The notes beneath the pieces were generated by a model. That model saw only the letters and a program-made list of their open reading frames with translations. It did no database searches and had not been told where the DNA came from. A stretch of 64,000 nt of DNA, from contig OY744537.1 in the NCBI GenBank assembly GCA_963556195.1, positions 20,582,726 to 20,646,725 of the forward strand. The letters run 5' to 3'. Below are positions 10,860-21,917 of this stretch, piece by piece. Each line of letters starts with the position of its first letter. Within the stretch, counting starts at the first letter, position 1. Made by a program: the position numbers and the translations under genes. The stretch is from Sepiola atlantica. Taxonomy: Eukaryota > Mollusca > Cephalopoda > Sepiida > Sepiolidae.

Positions 10860-10985
10860 TTTGGTGGCAAAAGCTGCTGGTGGCACCGGGGGTGGCAGTA
10901 CAGCCTTAGCCACCGAAACTGTGTTACCATCCCTGATTGACGGCTGATGAGGACGTGTGATAGCATCACATGTATGCAAAAAAAA
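10860..10985. repeat. Dispersed repeat with GCTGATGAGG motif
   Basis: It reads GGTGGCACCGGGGGTGGCAG, then GCCACCGAAACTGTG, TTACCATCCCTGATTGACGG and CTGATGAGGACGTGTG. The parallel copy at 26665-26745 has CCATTGAAACTGTTACC and AGCTGATGAGGACAGGG, and a weaker one lies near 10060-10125. It ends beside an A run or an (AT) tract. Not identified. Confidence 0.5.
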
Positions 10986-11682
10986 AAAAAATTTGAATTG
11001 TATGTATGTAGGCATATAAAACATCTCCACCCGAATGAGTGAACTGAGAATAATAATTTATAATTTGTATTACATGCAGGTATTAAGTATTGATTGGCAG
11101 TAATATATTTTTGGAGTTAAATGTAGATATGGTATGCCAGATGCAACAAGTTAGTATGATAGATGATGTTCTTGGGGGTCAGCTTAAGACTCATATGTGG
11201 GATACATAATTGGTTGGTTGGTTAGTTTAATCATGTGATGTTGCAAAAATTTGAACTTGGATTTCAAGTTGCTGAGAAAATCTTAGAAGTAATGCCTGTG
11301 AAGTAAGGCCTGGAGAATTTGCAGTGCTTAGACTTCATGTTGTGATGCTCCAGGCAAAATCAACTATTAGTTACGGAAGTGGATATCCAGTAGTTAAGTA
11401 AATTAAATATTGCATCAGTGTACAGCAATTCAAATTATATCGATGTATAAGGGTATAAGGGTTTAGGAATTGGGCTAAGAGCAAATTCATTGCTTTAGGA
11501 AACGGAGTCAGACCATTTTAAATTTCAGGCGTCAAGTGTTTTGGTTACAGACACCACAGCCTGTTTTCATCAAGTATTACTATTTTTTAAAAATTGAATT
11601 CTTTATATTTTGTTTAACAGATAAAAAATGTTAAATTCACAAAACCTTGAAAAACATAACTGTCCTTTTTAAAATCAAAATG

Positions 11683-11722
<40 letters not shown>
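11683..11722 (+). repeat. (AT)n microsatellite
   Basis: About 20 AT units directly next to the left arm of a foldback element. Confidence 0.97.
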
Positions 11723-11726
<4 letters not shown>

Positions 11727-12033
11727 AGTGTCAATAGAAAGCCCTTACAATGCAAGATAGATTTTTTTTTTTTTTTTACTGTTATCTTATATATTTCGGA
11801 GAAACACTCCATTTTCAAAGATATAGTTTTTTTAAATAAACAAACTTATAGTTTTGTTCATTGAAGAAACGTCTTGTTGGTCTTTCTTCAATGAACAAAA
11901 CTATAAGTTTGTTTATTTAAAAAAAATATATCTTTGAAAATGGAGTGTTTCTCCGAAATATATAAAGTAACAGTAAAAAAAAAAAAAAAAAAAATCTATC
12001 TTGCATTGTAAGGGCTTTCTATTGACACTTATT
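11723..12033. repeat. Long near-perfect foldback element
   Basis: The left arm (11723-11868) and right arm (about 11885-12033) are reverse complements over about 146 bases, with a loop of about 16 bases. The differences are mainly in the length of the T/A run in each arm. An (AT)n tract lies just outside on the left, and another at 12080-12108 on the right. No protein is encoded. Long-arm identity points to recent formation or gene conversion between arms. Confidence 0.9.
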
Positions 12034-12074
12034 ACTTATCACCAATGCTTAAAAAAAAAAAGAACGAAAATAAT

Positions 12075-12110
<36 letters not shown>

Positions 12111-12112
<2 letters not shown>

Positions 12113-12185
12113 GCCCATTTGGCATAATAGTTTGAATGTTGATTAATGGGCAGAGAGACTAGGATTCAATTGTCAGTTTAGTCTT
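12111..12185 (+). repeat. tRNA-like SINE head
   Basis: GGCCCATTTGGCATAATAG resembles an A-box context. AGGATTCAATTGTC about 50 bases later resembles a B box. It follows directly on an (AT)n tract. A diverged tRNA-derived repeat is the best reading, not a functional tRNA. Confidence 0.4.
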
Positions 12186-13712
12186 ACAAAAGACTCAAAA
12201 AAAATGGTATTTAATGCCCTCTTGCTTAAACAGTCAGCATTATAGAATGAGGATCAAAAGTGGAGTGATCCTAGGAGATGAGTGGCACCCTCCCCTATAT
12301 CACAGTGTAGGAGCTAACGAAAAGGGAGCCTTTGAGTTGCCCTCTACTATAGTCGACTACTTTTTTTTACTTTTATATATACATTATTATTAGTAGATGT
12401 CTGGGTCTGAATCAGCCTTTTTAAAATTTAGAGTTGAAACTGTAAAAATTTAGAGTCGGCGTTGAGTGTTTGGGCTACTGACTTCAAAGCTCTGGAAAAT
12501 ACACCGGATAATGATTATCGATTCAAATTCTATCATATATATTGCAATCATTTATGCACTATTAGTATTGGGAAACGTATGAAATGCAATCCCCCCCCCA
12601 CTTTTTGGCAAAATAGCAACTTGCTATTAAATGAATCATATATAATTAATCTATTATAATAGGTATTGTTTCAGCATTGAATAACCCCAAATGGGTTGAA
12701 TTGTTTAACAGAAAAACCAACCAACCAAATGATTAAAAATAATTCAGACCAATATCTGCTTCTCCTTTGCCCCCTCCACACACTAAAAATGACGGAGTCA
12801 TAATTAAAATCGTCGCATGAAAACCTGCCGTAATTTGTGGGAATCAAAATCACAGATTTAAACAGCAGTTTTGCTTTCAGTAGGCAGAGAGAAAGAAAGA
12901 GAAAGAATTACAGTTTGGCCTGAAAGATGATCAACTCTGTTGGTACAAAACGAATTTTGATCAATCATTTTTCTGTTCGTTTAACTGTTGGCAAATTTAA
13001 GAAAGATTTTGTCTATGGATTTCTCCAACAAGATGGTTAAAAGTGAAAATTCGAGGGAGTGGCAAAAAACTCAGATGGGTCGCAAATGATCTATATTTTT
13101 GATAAGTGATGAAATTGAATGAAATAAAAATACGAAAATGTTATTTTGTGGTATCATCATGCATATGTTTGAAAATGGACGGAAACAAGACATTTTAAGC
13201 AGAGGTGGGGAGTCTAGGTTAGATATCTGGAGAAAGACATTTTTGCAACAGTCTGCTTTTTAAATATTGATTTCTTTCTAAAACATCCAATATTTTAACC
13301 AGCCTCGTCTGGCATAAGGCCAGTCAATATTTTATGCCTGTACATTTTTTTTCATTCACTTTTACCAAAAGAGGCTGAAAGGCGAAACATGTCAGAGAAA
13401 TATATAATTTACAGAAAATTCATCTTTTTTTTTCTATTCTTTTCTTCTCCCCATCTTGTCATCTTTTAATCAAACCCCAGCATTAATTATAAGAGACAAC
13501 GATGAAAAAGCTTTTATACACAACAATGAAAAAAAAAAAAAAAAATGGTGCTTCTTTACGATCACACACCGCCATGAAAAAAGTGGCTCACAATTTGTTG
13601 GGGGGACAAATAGTCAGTCTTAAAATATCAGTTAATTTTGATAACAAACCAGTTCCTTTTTTTTTCACCCCAGCTTTATCTAATTTATTTAGTTTTGTTA
13701 TTTGAAAATGTA

Positions 13713-13984
13713 TTTTGTTAATTTCACTTAGCCGATTTTGTCAATCAAAAATAGCAGTCGATTTTTTTTTTTTAGGTGGTCGCTAAATTCAGGTTTAAAA
13801 GTTTTTAAAAAAAAAAAAAAGCTTACCCTAATCCAACTGGACCCCCCCCCCCGGACTTAGGGTTAGTGGTACCATAAAGCCCTTTTTTGAAAAATTATCT
13901 TTGAAGTATGAAATTAGCGATCACCTAAAAATAAATCGACCGCCATTTTTGATTGACAAAATCGGCTAAGTGAATGTAACAAAA
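13713..13984. mobile_element. Foldback MITE-like element
   Basis: The terminal inverted repeats are about 75 bases: 13713-13787 against 13914-13984. Both carry TTCACTTAGCCGATTTTG with TTGATTGACAAAATCGG in the opposite arm, and GCGATCACCT near the inner edge. The centre holds a nested short palindrome (TTACCCTAA .. TTAGGGTTA) and a poly-C run. No coding capacity. Which transposase family it belongs to is not clear. Confidence 0.75.
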
Positions 13985-14763
13985 CAATTACTGTTTCAAA
14001 TGTTTAAAACTATAGAGGTCGATCGAAAATTAAATTTTCTATCATTTGGTAAGAGTTATTTGTTGTATATTTTGCTTATTTTCGATTTCTCGGCTCTTAA
14101 CTATACTACACTTTTGTAAAAATTTCTATTTAATACATGATAATATTACAGATGTCAGCTATATTGTTTGCCTCTATATCAGTAGCAAGAAAAGAAAAAA
14201 GTTCACTATTTTAATATTTGGCTGTTTTGTGAATCTCATTTTTACTGCTTTGAAAAGATAATAGTGTGGGGGTCTCTACTTTTAAAAACTACATATTTTT
14301 AGAAATGAGAAAATGTGAAAAAAAATAAATATTTTACCCTTTCTTATTTGTTTTTTTATCACCATAAATAATTTTAAACTTTGTTTGATAATTATATTTT
14401 TCTCATTTCTAAAACTTTGTAATTTCAAAAATTATTTTATTGAAGGAGCTAAAGATAGATATACAAAACACCATAAAGAAATGGGTTAACTCAGAGACTA
14501 AATATAAATATATGAGAATAATCTAACACAGGGTACACAACTTGGCTGACATCCATAATGCTGTCTTGTATTAAGTAAACATTGTAAATTCAAATGTTTA
14601 AAAACAAATACTTGTTTGTTAATTATGTGTTTTGTACTGTTTTCTTCATCTTGGTTATTGTCAATGTTTAAGAAAAAGTTAACTATTACTAAGCATGGAA
14701 CACAGAATGAATACATTCTATCTCGATGGGTTTATTCTGGAACCTGAAGAAAACCAGAGAGTA

Positions 14764-15103
14764 TTGATTTACTCCTCTCCAGGAGTTAGGCACAAGGCCA
14801 GTTTTTATCTTACTCCCACAAGTAAGATGTGACCCAAGGTTGGGTCAGGAAAAGTGGGGTTTAAAAATTTCCTGGGCAGCCCTGTCGGCATTCCTCGGTA
14901 AGGGCGCCTCAGGCAGTAAGCAATAAACTTACTCCTCCCCAAAGAGGGGAGGCGAAGCCTGGGAGGGTGGACCTCCTAGAACTGCACAGGACAGACCCAT
15001 AGATCGGCGTAAATCAAGCCCCGAAGGCCAAGACAATACCAGTCTATGGGGATGCAGTATCCATCGGAACAGATACTACACTTTGATCTTAGCCAAAAGG
15101 CCA
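14764..15103 (-). mobile_element. SINE with U2 snRNA-derived head (subfamily 1), intact
   Basis: The element runs leftwards. It begins GGCCTTTTGGCTAAG and continues ATCAAAGTGTAGTATC and TGTTC. This follows the 5' region of U2 snRNA from about nucleotide 11 to 45, including GTAGTA, the branch-point pairing sequence, with one extra A. The body then has ACTGGTATTGTC, CTGTGCAGTTCTAGGA, a hairpin CTCCCC..GGGGAG, TTGCTTACTGCC and GCCGACAGGGCTGCCC. It ends with a CCTTGTGCCTAACTCC tail. A 16-bp duplication, AGAAAACCAGAGAGTA, flanks it exactly at 14748-14763 and 15104-15119. The host site is a copy of the GAAGAAGG dispersed repeat. The U2 match and the duplication are seen directly. Mobilisation by a LINE is inferred. 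Confidence 0.9.
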
Positions 15104-15222
15104 AGAAAACCAGAGAGTAAGCTGGCCAAAATGTTGTGAAAATGGCAAAAACCAAGACGAGGAAAACCGTTCAAAACATGTAAATAATATCACATCTCAT
15201 AAATATCAAATACCTGCTTGTT

Positions 15223-15416
15223 CCTATTAACTTGCCTCCCCACAAGGGCAAAGTTAGACACAAGGTCGGTTTTTAATATGGGTAAAATCCAGCTCCCCAA
15301 AAAGGGGCACTCTGGATTGGAACAAAAAATAAAAACTGCCTCGTCTAGAGGACTTCTCCTTCACTGACTGAGGACAGAATAGATACTACACTTTGTTCCT
15401 AGCCAAAAGGTCACGG
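15223..15416 (-). mobile_element. SINE with U2 snRNA-derived head (subfamily 2), intact
   Basis: Read on the minus strand it starts TTTTGGCTAGGAACAAAG and goes on TGTAGTATCTATTC, as in U2 nucleotides 15-45. After 22 bases it has GTCCTCTAGACGAGGC, which is collinear with U2 stem-loop IIa. The body has GTTCCAATCCAGAGTGCCCC, TTTTTGGGGAGCTGG and a CGACCTTGTGTCTAAC tail. That tail is shared with subfamily 1. Flanking duplications AATACCTGCTTGTT (15209-15222) and AATACCTGCCTGTT (15417-15430) differ at one base. The element is 194 bp. Confidence 0.88.
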
Positions 15417-15430
15417 AATACCTGCCTGTT

Positions 15431-16020
15431 ATCGAAATACACCTAGATTCTGAACTATTTTTTTTTAAAGTCACTTTTTTCATGGCTGTGTATGTATTGA
15501 CCACCTTCCACAAGGTTAGTTTAATGTTGGTGACCTGATGACTTTAGATGGTCATTTTAAAAATCATGCTCTTTCTCTTCATAATTCCCAATATTTTGGT
15601 CGGGGTAAGAAGAGACACAAACAAATAGGGGCACAGACACTTTGATCTGATCCAAAATGGTTTTCGTGGTGGTGTCATTGTAAAGAAGCACTAAAACATC
15701 TTATGATCACAGGTGCATGTTGGTCATATGGTGACGATAATAATGGATGTTAGTTTGAATAAACAGACAAACACATGCTGGCATTACTCCAAATTAGGTA
15801 AGAAGGTCAGTTTCATCTTTGAAAGATTTCTATGTTGCGATTTTAAGAGTTTGAAGACAGAATAATAAAATACTTACAATAAACCTCGGCAACTACAAAT
15901 AAAATATTTCAGTTTGAATTAATTAAATATGAAAATTTCAAGCAATTTTAATCAATTTGAAACAATCTTAAAATACAATATTTAAAAAGAGAAACAATGT
16001 TTTATTTATTTATTATTTTT
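15431..16020. other. AT-rich intergenic sequence
   Basis: No gene or recognised element was seen. Confidence 0.5.
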
Positions 16021-16049
16021 TTTAAAGCTCAAATAGTTAATTTCAAATT

Positions 16050-16258
16050 AAAAGGTGGGGAGTCTGAGTGATGGGTCAGCAATTTTTGTAAGAGTCAGGT
16101 TTTTAAAACCGACTCTAAAATCAGTTAATCTGAGGTTATTTTCTGTCAACTCCCCATCTCTGAGAGAAGGAGTCAGAGTAGAGAGTCAGCAATTTTTACA
16201 AGATTTTCTTTTTTTTTTTTTTTTTTTTTTTCAACCAACTCCCCACCTCTGCGTATAA
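16050..16258. repeat. Inverted-repeat fragment of a GGGGAGTC repeat
   Basis: GGTGGGGAGTCTGAGT near 16055 and CAACTCCCCATCTCTGAG near 16145 are roughly reverse complements. CAACTCCCCACCTCTGCG follows near 16235, after a long T run. Related pieces occur near 13.2, 33.25 and 39.47 kb. Not identified. Confidence 0.5.
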
Positions 16259-16539
16259 TGTTCTTATTTTAGAAAATGTCAAAAATTTTAGTACATTCAT
16301 CATTAGAATAAATTACTGCCTAACTTTTAATAGATCCTCACAAATATCAAAACTATAATCTATAGTTAGAATTGTTTAAAATCACACAATTGAATCTGAC
16401 TCATTTATGAAAATATTTAAATTCAACTATAAATCACAATAATCTTCAAAAAAATCCAATATTTGAAATTAATTAAAAATTATATACTGTATAAGTTAAA
16501 GTATAGTGGTTAACAATCATATATTTAATTTTAATTATA

Positions 16540-18285
16540 ACAACAAAAAATTTCTTTAACTCTTAGGTGTACATATCATAATTTTTTAAAAAACGATTTT
16601 TTTTTAATCTTTTATATTAAAGAAGGTACTAATGGACATGATTTGTTAAATTTGTTTAACAATAAAAATTATGTCAAATGCTGTTCATCCTTTTCTTCAA
16701 TCTTACAAGATGTACATTTTTATTCATAAATTTATTCAATCAATTCATTTCCTTGTAGCTGTTGTTCTTATACATAAGAGTTTGTCAATACATTCTCCAA
16801 ACATTTAATAATTTCAAAGATGAAATATAGAGTAAATAACAAAATAAATGGGTGTCCCATCATCCAAATACTCCTGAATACAAACTAAATCATGAATTAA
16901 ACAGAATTCAATGAATAATTATATTTTTACCAGTAAAGTCTATAGTAATTAGTTTTTAAGTAATATCCTGTTCTTTTCTTTATATTTGAACAAATTCAAT
17001 TTTAACTTTTTTCATCTCTTACAAAAACGATTTTTTAATTTTTATTTTTAGATTAAGGAAGGTATTAATGAAAATTTGGATGGGCATGATTTGTTAGATT
17101 TGTTTAATAATAAAAATTACGTCAAATAAATACGAAGAAAGCTTCTTAGCGACATATATGACACATTACTTTAACCTTTGAATGCTTTATTTTTTATATC
17201 GGTTTGGAAAAAATGTTATTATCAAAGATACTTGTTTCCTATTTAGCAGGTGTGCAACATCATACTAATACCTACTCACACTTGCCAACAGGCTCGTTGC
17301 AGATGTGAAACAAGTTGCAGTTTGACACATTTTCGTTGAATATTATATTAAATAGACATTTTGTTGGAATGTGTCATATTTGAAACAAAAAGCATTTTAG
17401 GGTTAATTTTTCTTATTTTCGGATTGCTATAGATTAAGCACCAAATTTTCAGCCTATAATTTTTATTTTCATATCGACAGGTTCCATTTTTAGAAATGGG
17501 AGATGGGGGTAATTTAAATTTAACATAAAATGATTCCACTGTTTATATTTATTTATTAAAGACACATTTTAAGACAGAATGTATTGAATAAAAAAAAAAT
17601 TAAAAATTAAACATGAAACTGACTAGTGCAGATAAACAAAATCATTTTACAAATTAAACCAGTAGTTCAGAAAAGTAGAAGCTGATTCCATCCTGAATGC
17701 ACATTCGTTTTTTTGTAACATAATTTTTTTGTATTTATTTCGTTTGTCTAATAATATCCATGAACACTATCCCAGTATGATAATACTAAACACTCAGTGA
17801 CAATGGGGGTATGGGCATAGAAAATAAGATATACATTTTAAATAAGTGATGTTGATATGTTAGATAGAAAAACAAGAAAAAAAACAGAAGTGTTGCAAAG
17901 AAGTCAACAACAGAAGAGAAAAACTCCTAAATACAAACTAAATCATGAATTAAACAGAATTCAATGAATAATTATATTTTTACCAGTAAAGTCTATAGTA
18001 ATTAGTTTTTAAGTAATATCCTGTTCTTTTCTTTATATTTGAACAAATTCAATTTTAACTTTTTTCATCTCTTACAAAAACGATTTTTTTTAATTTTTTA
18101 GATTAAGGAAGGTATTAATGAAAATTTGGATTTGTTAGATTTGTTTAATAATAAAAATTACATAGAAAATAAGATATACATTTTAAATAAGTGGTGTTGA
18201 TATGTTATATAGAAAAACAAGAAAAAAAACAGAAGTGTTGCAAAGAAGTCAACAACAGAAGAGAAAAACGATATGAAAAGGTAGA
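16540..18285 (+). repeat. Interspersed segmental duplication (A, B units)
   Basis: Unit A at about 16868-17120 (from ACAAACTAAATCATGAATTA to AATAATAAAAATTACG) recurs at 17930-18160 with few changes, and a more diverged partial copy lies at 16555-16675. Unit B at 17815-17923 (CATAGAAAATAAGATATAC to ACAGAAGAGAAAAA) recurs at 18161-18272. The order is A, B, A', B'. No reading frame is shared between copies. The B unit also resembles sequence near 38.39-38.53 kb upstream of a LINE C-terminus, so B is probably part of a dispersed element. Confidence 0.85.
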
Positions 18286-18614
18286 CTAGGATTGAACATT
18301 GAGAGTACAGATGCATGTCATTGTCACTGCTGATTTAGTGTTATTAGACTAGGCCTAAGTCTTCAAGAGAGCTGGAGAAATGTACATGATTATATGCTAT
18401 TAGGGGCCTTCCATAACTAAAAATGTGTTATTTTTATAAATGTTTGTAGGGTAAATGAAATAATTTCATATAAAGTTATCTTGTGAGATTTTAAAAGTTG
18501 GACCTAAATACCATTTAAGCTGACATATCCAAATTTGTTTTTGTTTTTTGTTGTACCATGTTATTAGTACTGGTAAAATGGAAACATTTTTCAATTATGA
18601 CCGAAAAATCAAAA
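18286..18614. other. AT-rich intergenic sequence
   Basis: No gene or recognised element was seen. Confidence 0.5.
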
Positions 18615-18800
18615 CCGGCACTGAGAATAACTCATATTTTTTAATTGAAGAATATAAAAAGAGTTGTCTCCCTTACAATTAAAATTTTATTTCTTTTTCT
18701 GTATAAGTTTTTAAAATGTGCAAACAAATAAAAAGTAAAAGCTAAATTTCCTTGACTGCATCCCGGGCAACACCGAGTAGGTACAACTAGTTCTTAATAA
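18615..18800 (-). repeat. Dispersed repeat with CCCGGGCAACACCG motif
   Basis: This is the inverted counterpart of the 8063-8240 repeat, in the same block order: AATAACTCATATTTT, GTATAAGTTTTTAAAATGTGC, and ATCCCGGGCAACACCGAGTAG at the end. Confidence 0.6.
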
Positions 18801-19204
18801 ATGGCGTTGTCAGAAAATATGTTCTCAAAAAAAAAAATGTGTGTGTGTTATGTGTAGTATAGTTTTTATATCTTTATCGTCTTTTATTAGGTTTTTTTTT
18901 TTCTTCTTTCTTTTTTGTGCTTGTCAAGAGGTATTGTTCTTCCGGTAAAGATTTAAAAGAAGAATTAATAAATTAAGGGATGTAAAAATAAAAATATTTT
19001 AGATAAAAACGAATCCTTAAAGATGAGGGGGAAGGTGCATATTAACAAAGTCTTCAAGTCAATGGCTTGAGAAGATCTGTGATTGAAGCAATTGTATTTG
19101 TGTAGCCATTCAGCATATTTCTTTATAATCACTGGACTGATCTGGTGCGGCGCATATGTGTGTATTTATTCAGCAGTTTTTAATTTAAGCAAACATCGTT
19201 AAAA

Positions 19205-19655
19205 TTTTTCTGCATAATTATACTTTTTTATTTAAAAAAAATTTTTTAATGATCTTTTTTTGTGTTAAAATCAAAATAATTAATTTGATCCTTTGTCGAA
19301 TCATCATCAGGTGAAAAAGTAAATGAAAAATAATGCCGAAAAGAAGAGAATTTCAAAAGATAGCCAAGTAACGGGCACATGAAGTCAGGCGCCAAAAGAA
19401 CGTTCTCACACTGTTCCAGGAAAGACATTAACAATTCAAATTCCACAACGCCAGAATTAATGTCACAGGATAAAAATTGTCTTTTTTCTCTCCAGCTTTT
19501 TTGTTCATTTGCTTTTTTTCACCTGATGGTGATTCGACGAAGAATCAAAAACGTCCGTGATACATATGGAACGTACATTAATTCTTTTGAATTTAACACA
19601 AAAAAGATCATTAGAAAAATTTAAAATATAAAAAAAGTATAATTAAGCAGAAGAA
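19205..19655. repeat. Foldback element
   Basis: Arms 19205-19270 and 19595-19655 are near reverse complements (AATGATCTTTTTTTGTG against CACAAAAAAGATCATT, plus TTCTGCATAATTATAC against GTATAATTAAGCAGAA). The interior keeps shorter inverted pieces such as TCACCTGATGGTGATTCG against CGAATCATCATCAGGTGA. An (AT)n tract follows at 19688-19718. Confidence 0.8.
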
Positions 19656-19680
19656 TTCTGTTATTTCTAATAGTGTTTTC

Positions 19681-19718
<38 letters not shown>

Positions 19719-19719
<1 letters not shown>

Positions 19720-19985
19720 TACCTAGCTCTACTTGCGTATCGAGCACTGTTGAAGTAAATACTGAAAGCTGATACATAAAAAATTATATCTCCTTATAAT
19801 ATTTTATGTCGATACATGAAGTACTAATATCTAGCTCCTCAAACAGTTGAGCACTCTCACAAGAATTTATTTCACCACTAAAAAATAATATGGAAAAAGC
19901 TTGATTGCCATATATATTTTCATTGCTTACTATATATATATATATATGAGCACATTTTAAATGATCAATCTCATACAAGAAAGCC
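19719..19985 (-). repeat. AT-flanked dispersed repeat
   Basis: The block from CTACCTAGCTCTACTTG through GTTGAAGTAAATACTGAAAG, ATCTCCTTATAATATTTTATG and TTGATTGCCATATATATTTTC recurs inverted at 22715-22860. Each copy sits between (AT)n tracts. Confidence 0.75.
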
Positions 19986-20130
19986 AATTAGTATAGCGAA
20001 TCAACCTAGATAATATATCCTGTTTCAGTACAGATCACCTAGATTCTCTTCTTTCAATTTCTTATCGTTCACATTCATTACAAAACATCCTGCAGAAAAC
20101 AATAAATAACTAATCAGATTTAGAGTAAGA

Positions 20131-20158
20131 GGAGGGGAGGGGGAAGGGGAGGGAACTT
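20131..20158 (+). other. Potential G-quadruplex sequence
   Basis: Four G runs of at least three bases with one- or two-base loops occur in a row (AGGGGAGGGGGAAGGGGAGG). This fits the usual G4 pattern. Function, if any, is unknown. Confidence 0.6.
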
Positions 20159-20949
20159 GCCTTTGTATCAACAGTAAACAGTAATATCAAAGTAGAAAAA
20201 CAAGCAAAGTCACAAAGAATGAAAATCTTTAAACTTTTAAGAAATAGAAATTTGAATGAGCCATGAAAATGCCTATTGTTTCTTAATCTACATCATTAAT
20301 TTTTAAGAAGGTTGCAATCAAAAGAGTCTACAAATTAGAGTCATGAAGATTTTTGAACAGATTTTGCAAGAATTTAGATTTAATCGTGAAAGTTTTTATT
20401 AATAATAAAAAAAAAAGAATCTGCAAATAAAGAGAACCAAAAGACATTCCTCAAGATACCCTCTTCTTTCTTCATATCTCTAATCTCTAACTCAAATATA
20501 ATGTGGTTGATCACTGAGTTGCGAAGTCAGAGTCAGCACAAATTCCTTGTCTTATAAGAGTTAAACCTTTTGAACTTTAAAGTCAAGTGTCTGAGCTAGT
20601 GACTCCTAATCAATGTTTTTCATCAAGTATCACTTTTATTAAAAGTTGAATCATTTAAATTATATTCATTAAAAACAAACAAAAAAAGTTGAATCCACAA
20701 ATCTTTGAAAAACATGGCCACCTCTTTTCAATACAGTAAACTAGCGGGACACATGTCCTGATGTTGCCTGAAAAAATTGAGGAAACTAAGAATCGCAACT
20801 TCCAGTAAATTGACTGAAAAAGACAGGAAAACTTCTTTTCATCCAAAATGCTAAGCATTTATCCACAATATAAAAAATATTCATAAATAAATTTATTTAA
20901 TATATAAAAATGAAAACAATCATCAAATAATAAAAAGAATAGTTTATTA

Positions 20950-21425
20950 ATGAGAGTTAGTAGAATTTGGATTATTCGAACTACTGTGCTCATCTTGAAT
21001 GTTATTCTCACAACGTTTCGACCGCTGTAACCTCCGGCATTCTTCAGGTGTATCTTTTCAAACTCGGGAATATTTCTGTCCGTAAGGACCCGTGGCACAG
21101 TGGGTATAGTAAAATTCAGTTCTAAGTTATAGTCATCTGAAGGTTAATGGTTTAACTCTTGGTGTGGGCGATACAAAGAATTGTGAATTACTGAAGACTT
21201 CTACCAGTCATGGCTGACGGAATGATAGCAAGCTACCCCCATGGATTAAATAAAGGGCCCCATTCAAAATTCCATCCAGATTCCCGAGTTTGAGAGAAAT
21301 ATTCCAGAGTTCGACAAGATACACCTGAAGAAGGCCGGAGGTTACAGCGGACGAAACGTGAGAATAACACTCAAGATGAGAACAGTAGTCCGAATAATCC
21401 AAATTATACAAATGATCAATCATTC
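20950..21425. repeat. Inverted dispersed repeats around a tRNA-like head
   Basis: The minus-strand copy 20950-21062 and the plus-strand copy 21280-21425 share ACACCTGAAGAA, GCCGGAGGTTACAGCGG, CGAAACGT and AAGATGAG in opposite orientations. Between them, 21086-21160 starts GGACCCGTGGCACAGTGGG (tRNA A-box context) and has GAAGGTTAATGGTTTAACTC (weak B box). The left motif and the tRNA-like part point away from each other, as at 3.2-3.3 kb. Confidence 0.7.
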
Positions 21426-21917
21426 ATCTCAAAAATTCAAAAACATAATGAGAGTTACTTTTGCAAAGCAATATGCAAATTAGTTAACTTTGGACATCAA
21501 TCGTATAGACATGATCACTATATTAGAAAACTGTTCTTCTTCTATAGTGAATATGAATGGGAGTGTCTTAATCTCACTGTTAGTGCAACAAATGACCCAA
21601 CATTTGTAAACATACAGATATACAAATTATTATTAGTTGAAGAAGAATATTTCTTAGGTTGGGGGTGAGACGTTTTAAAAGTTCAAGAACTGTAATCGGA
21701 GTAGAGCATTTGGGGCAACAGAATTCACAGCTCTGGTTGATAGCATGTAATATGCTGCATACCTGGTATCTGATGCGGCGGATTGAGCCAGCTTCCTCGG
21801 AAGGAGGAGGAAGTTTCTAGGGAATTAAATTCACAGGCAATCTTCAGTCACATGTATATCCTGGTCCGAGGAGAGAATGACGTTAGTTTTTTGCAGTTTT
21901 TTTTCGTCCTCTCACAT

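Noticed and set aside
10925..10960. A complete hammerhead ribozyme at CTGATGAGG
   Set aside because: No hairpin followed by GAAA lies downstream. GAAAC lies upstream instead, and the required stem II pairing is only two bases.
15061..15103. A functional U2 snRNA gene
   Set aside because: Only about the first 45 bases match U2. The Sm site and 3' stem-loops are missing, and the piece is the head of a SINE with its own duplication.
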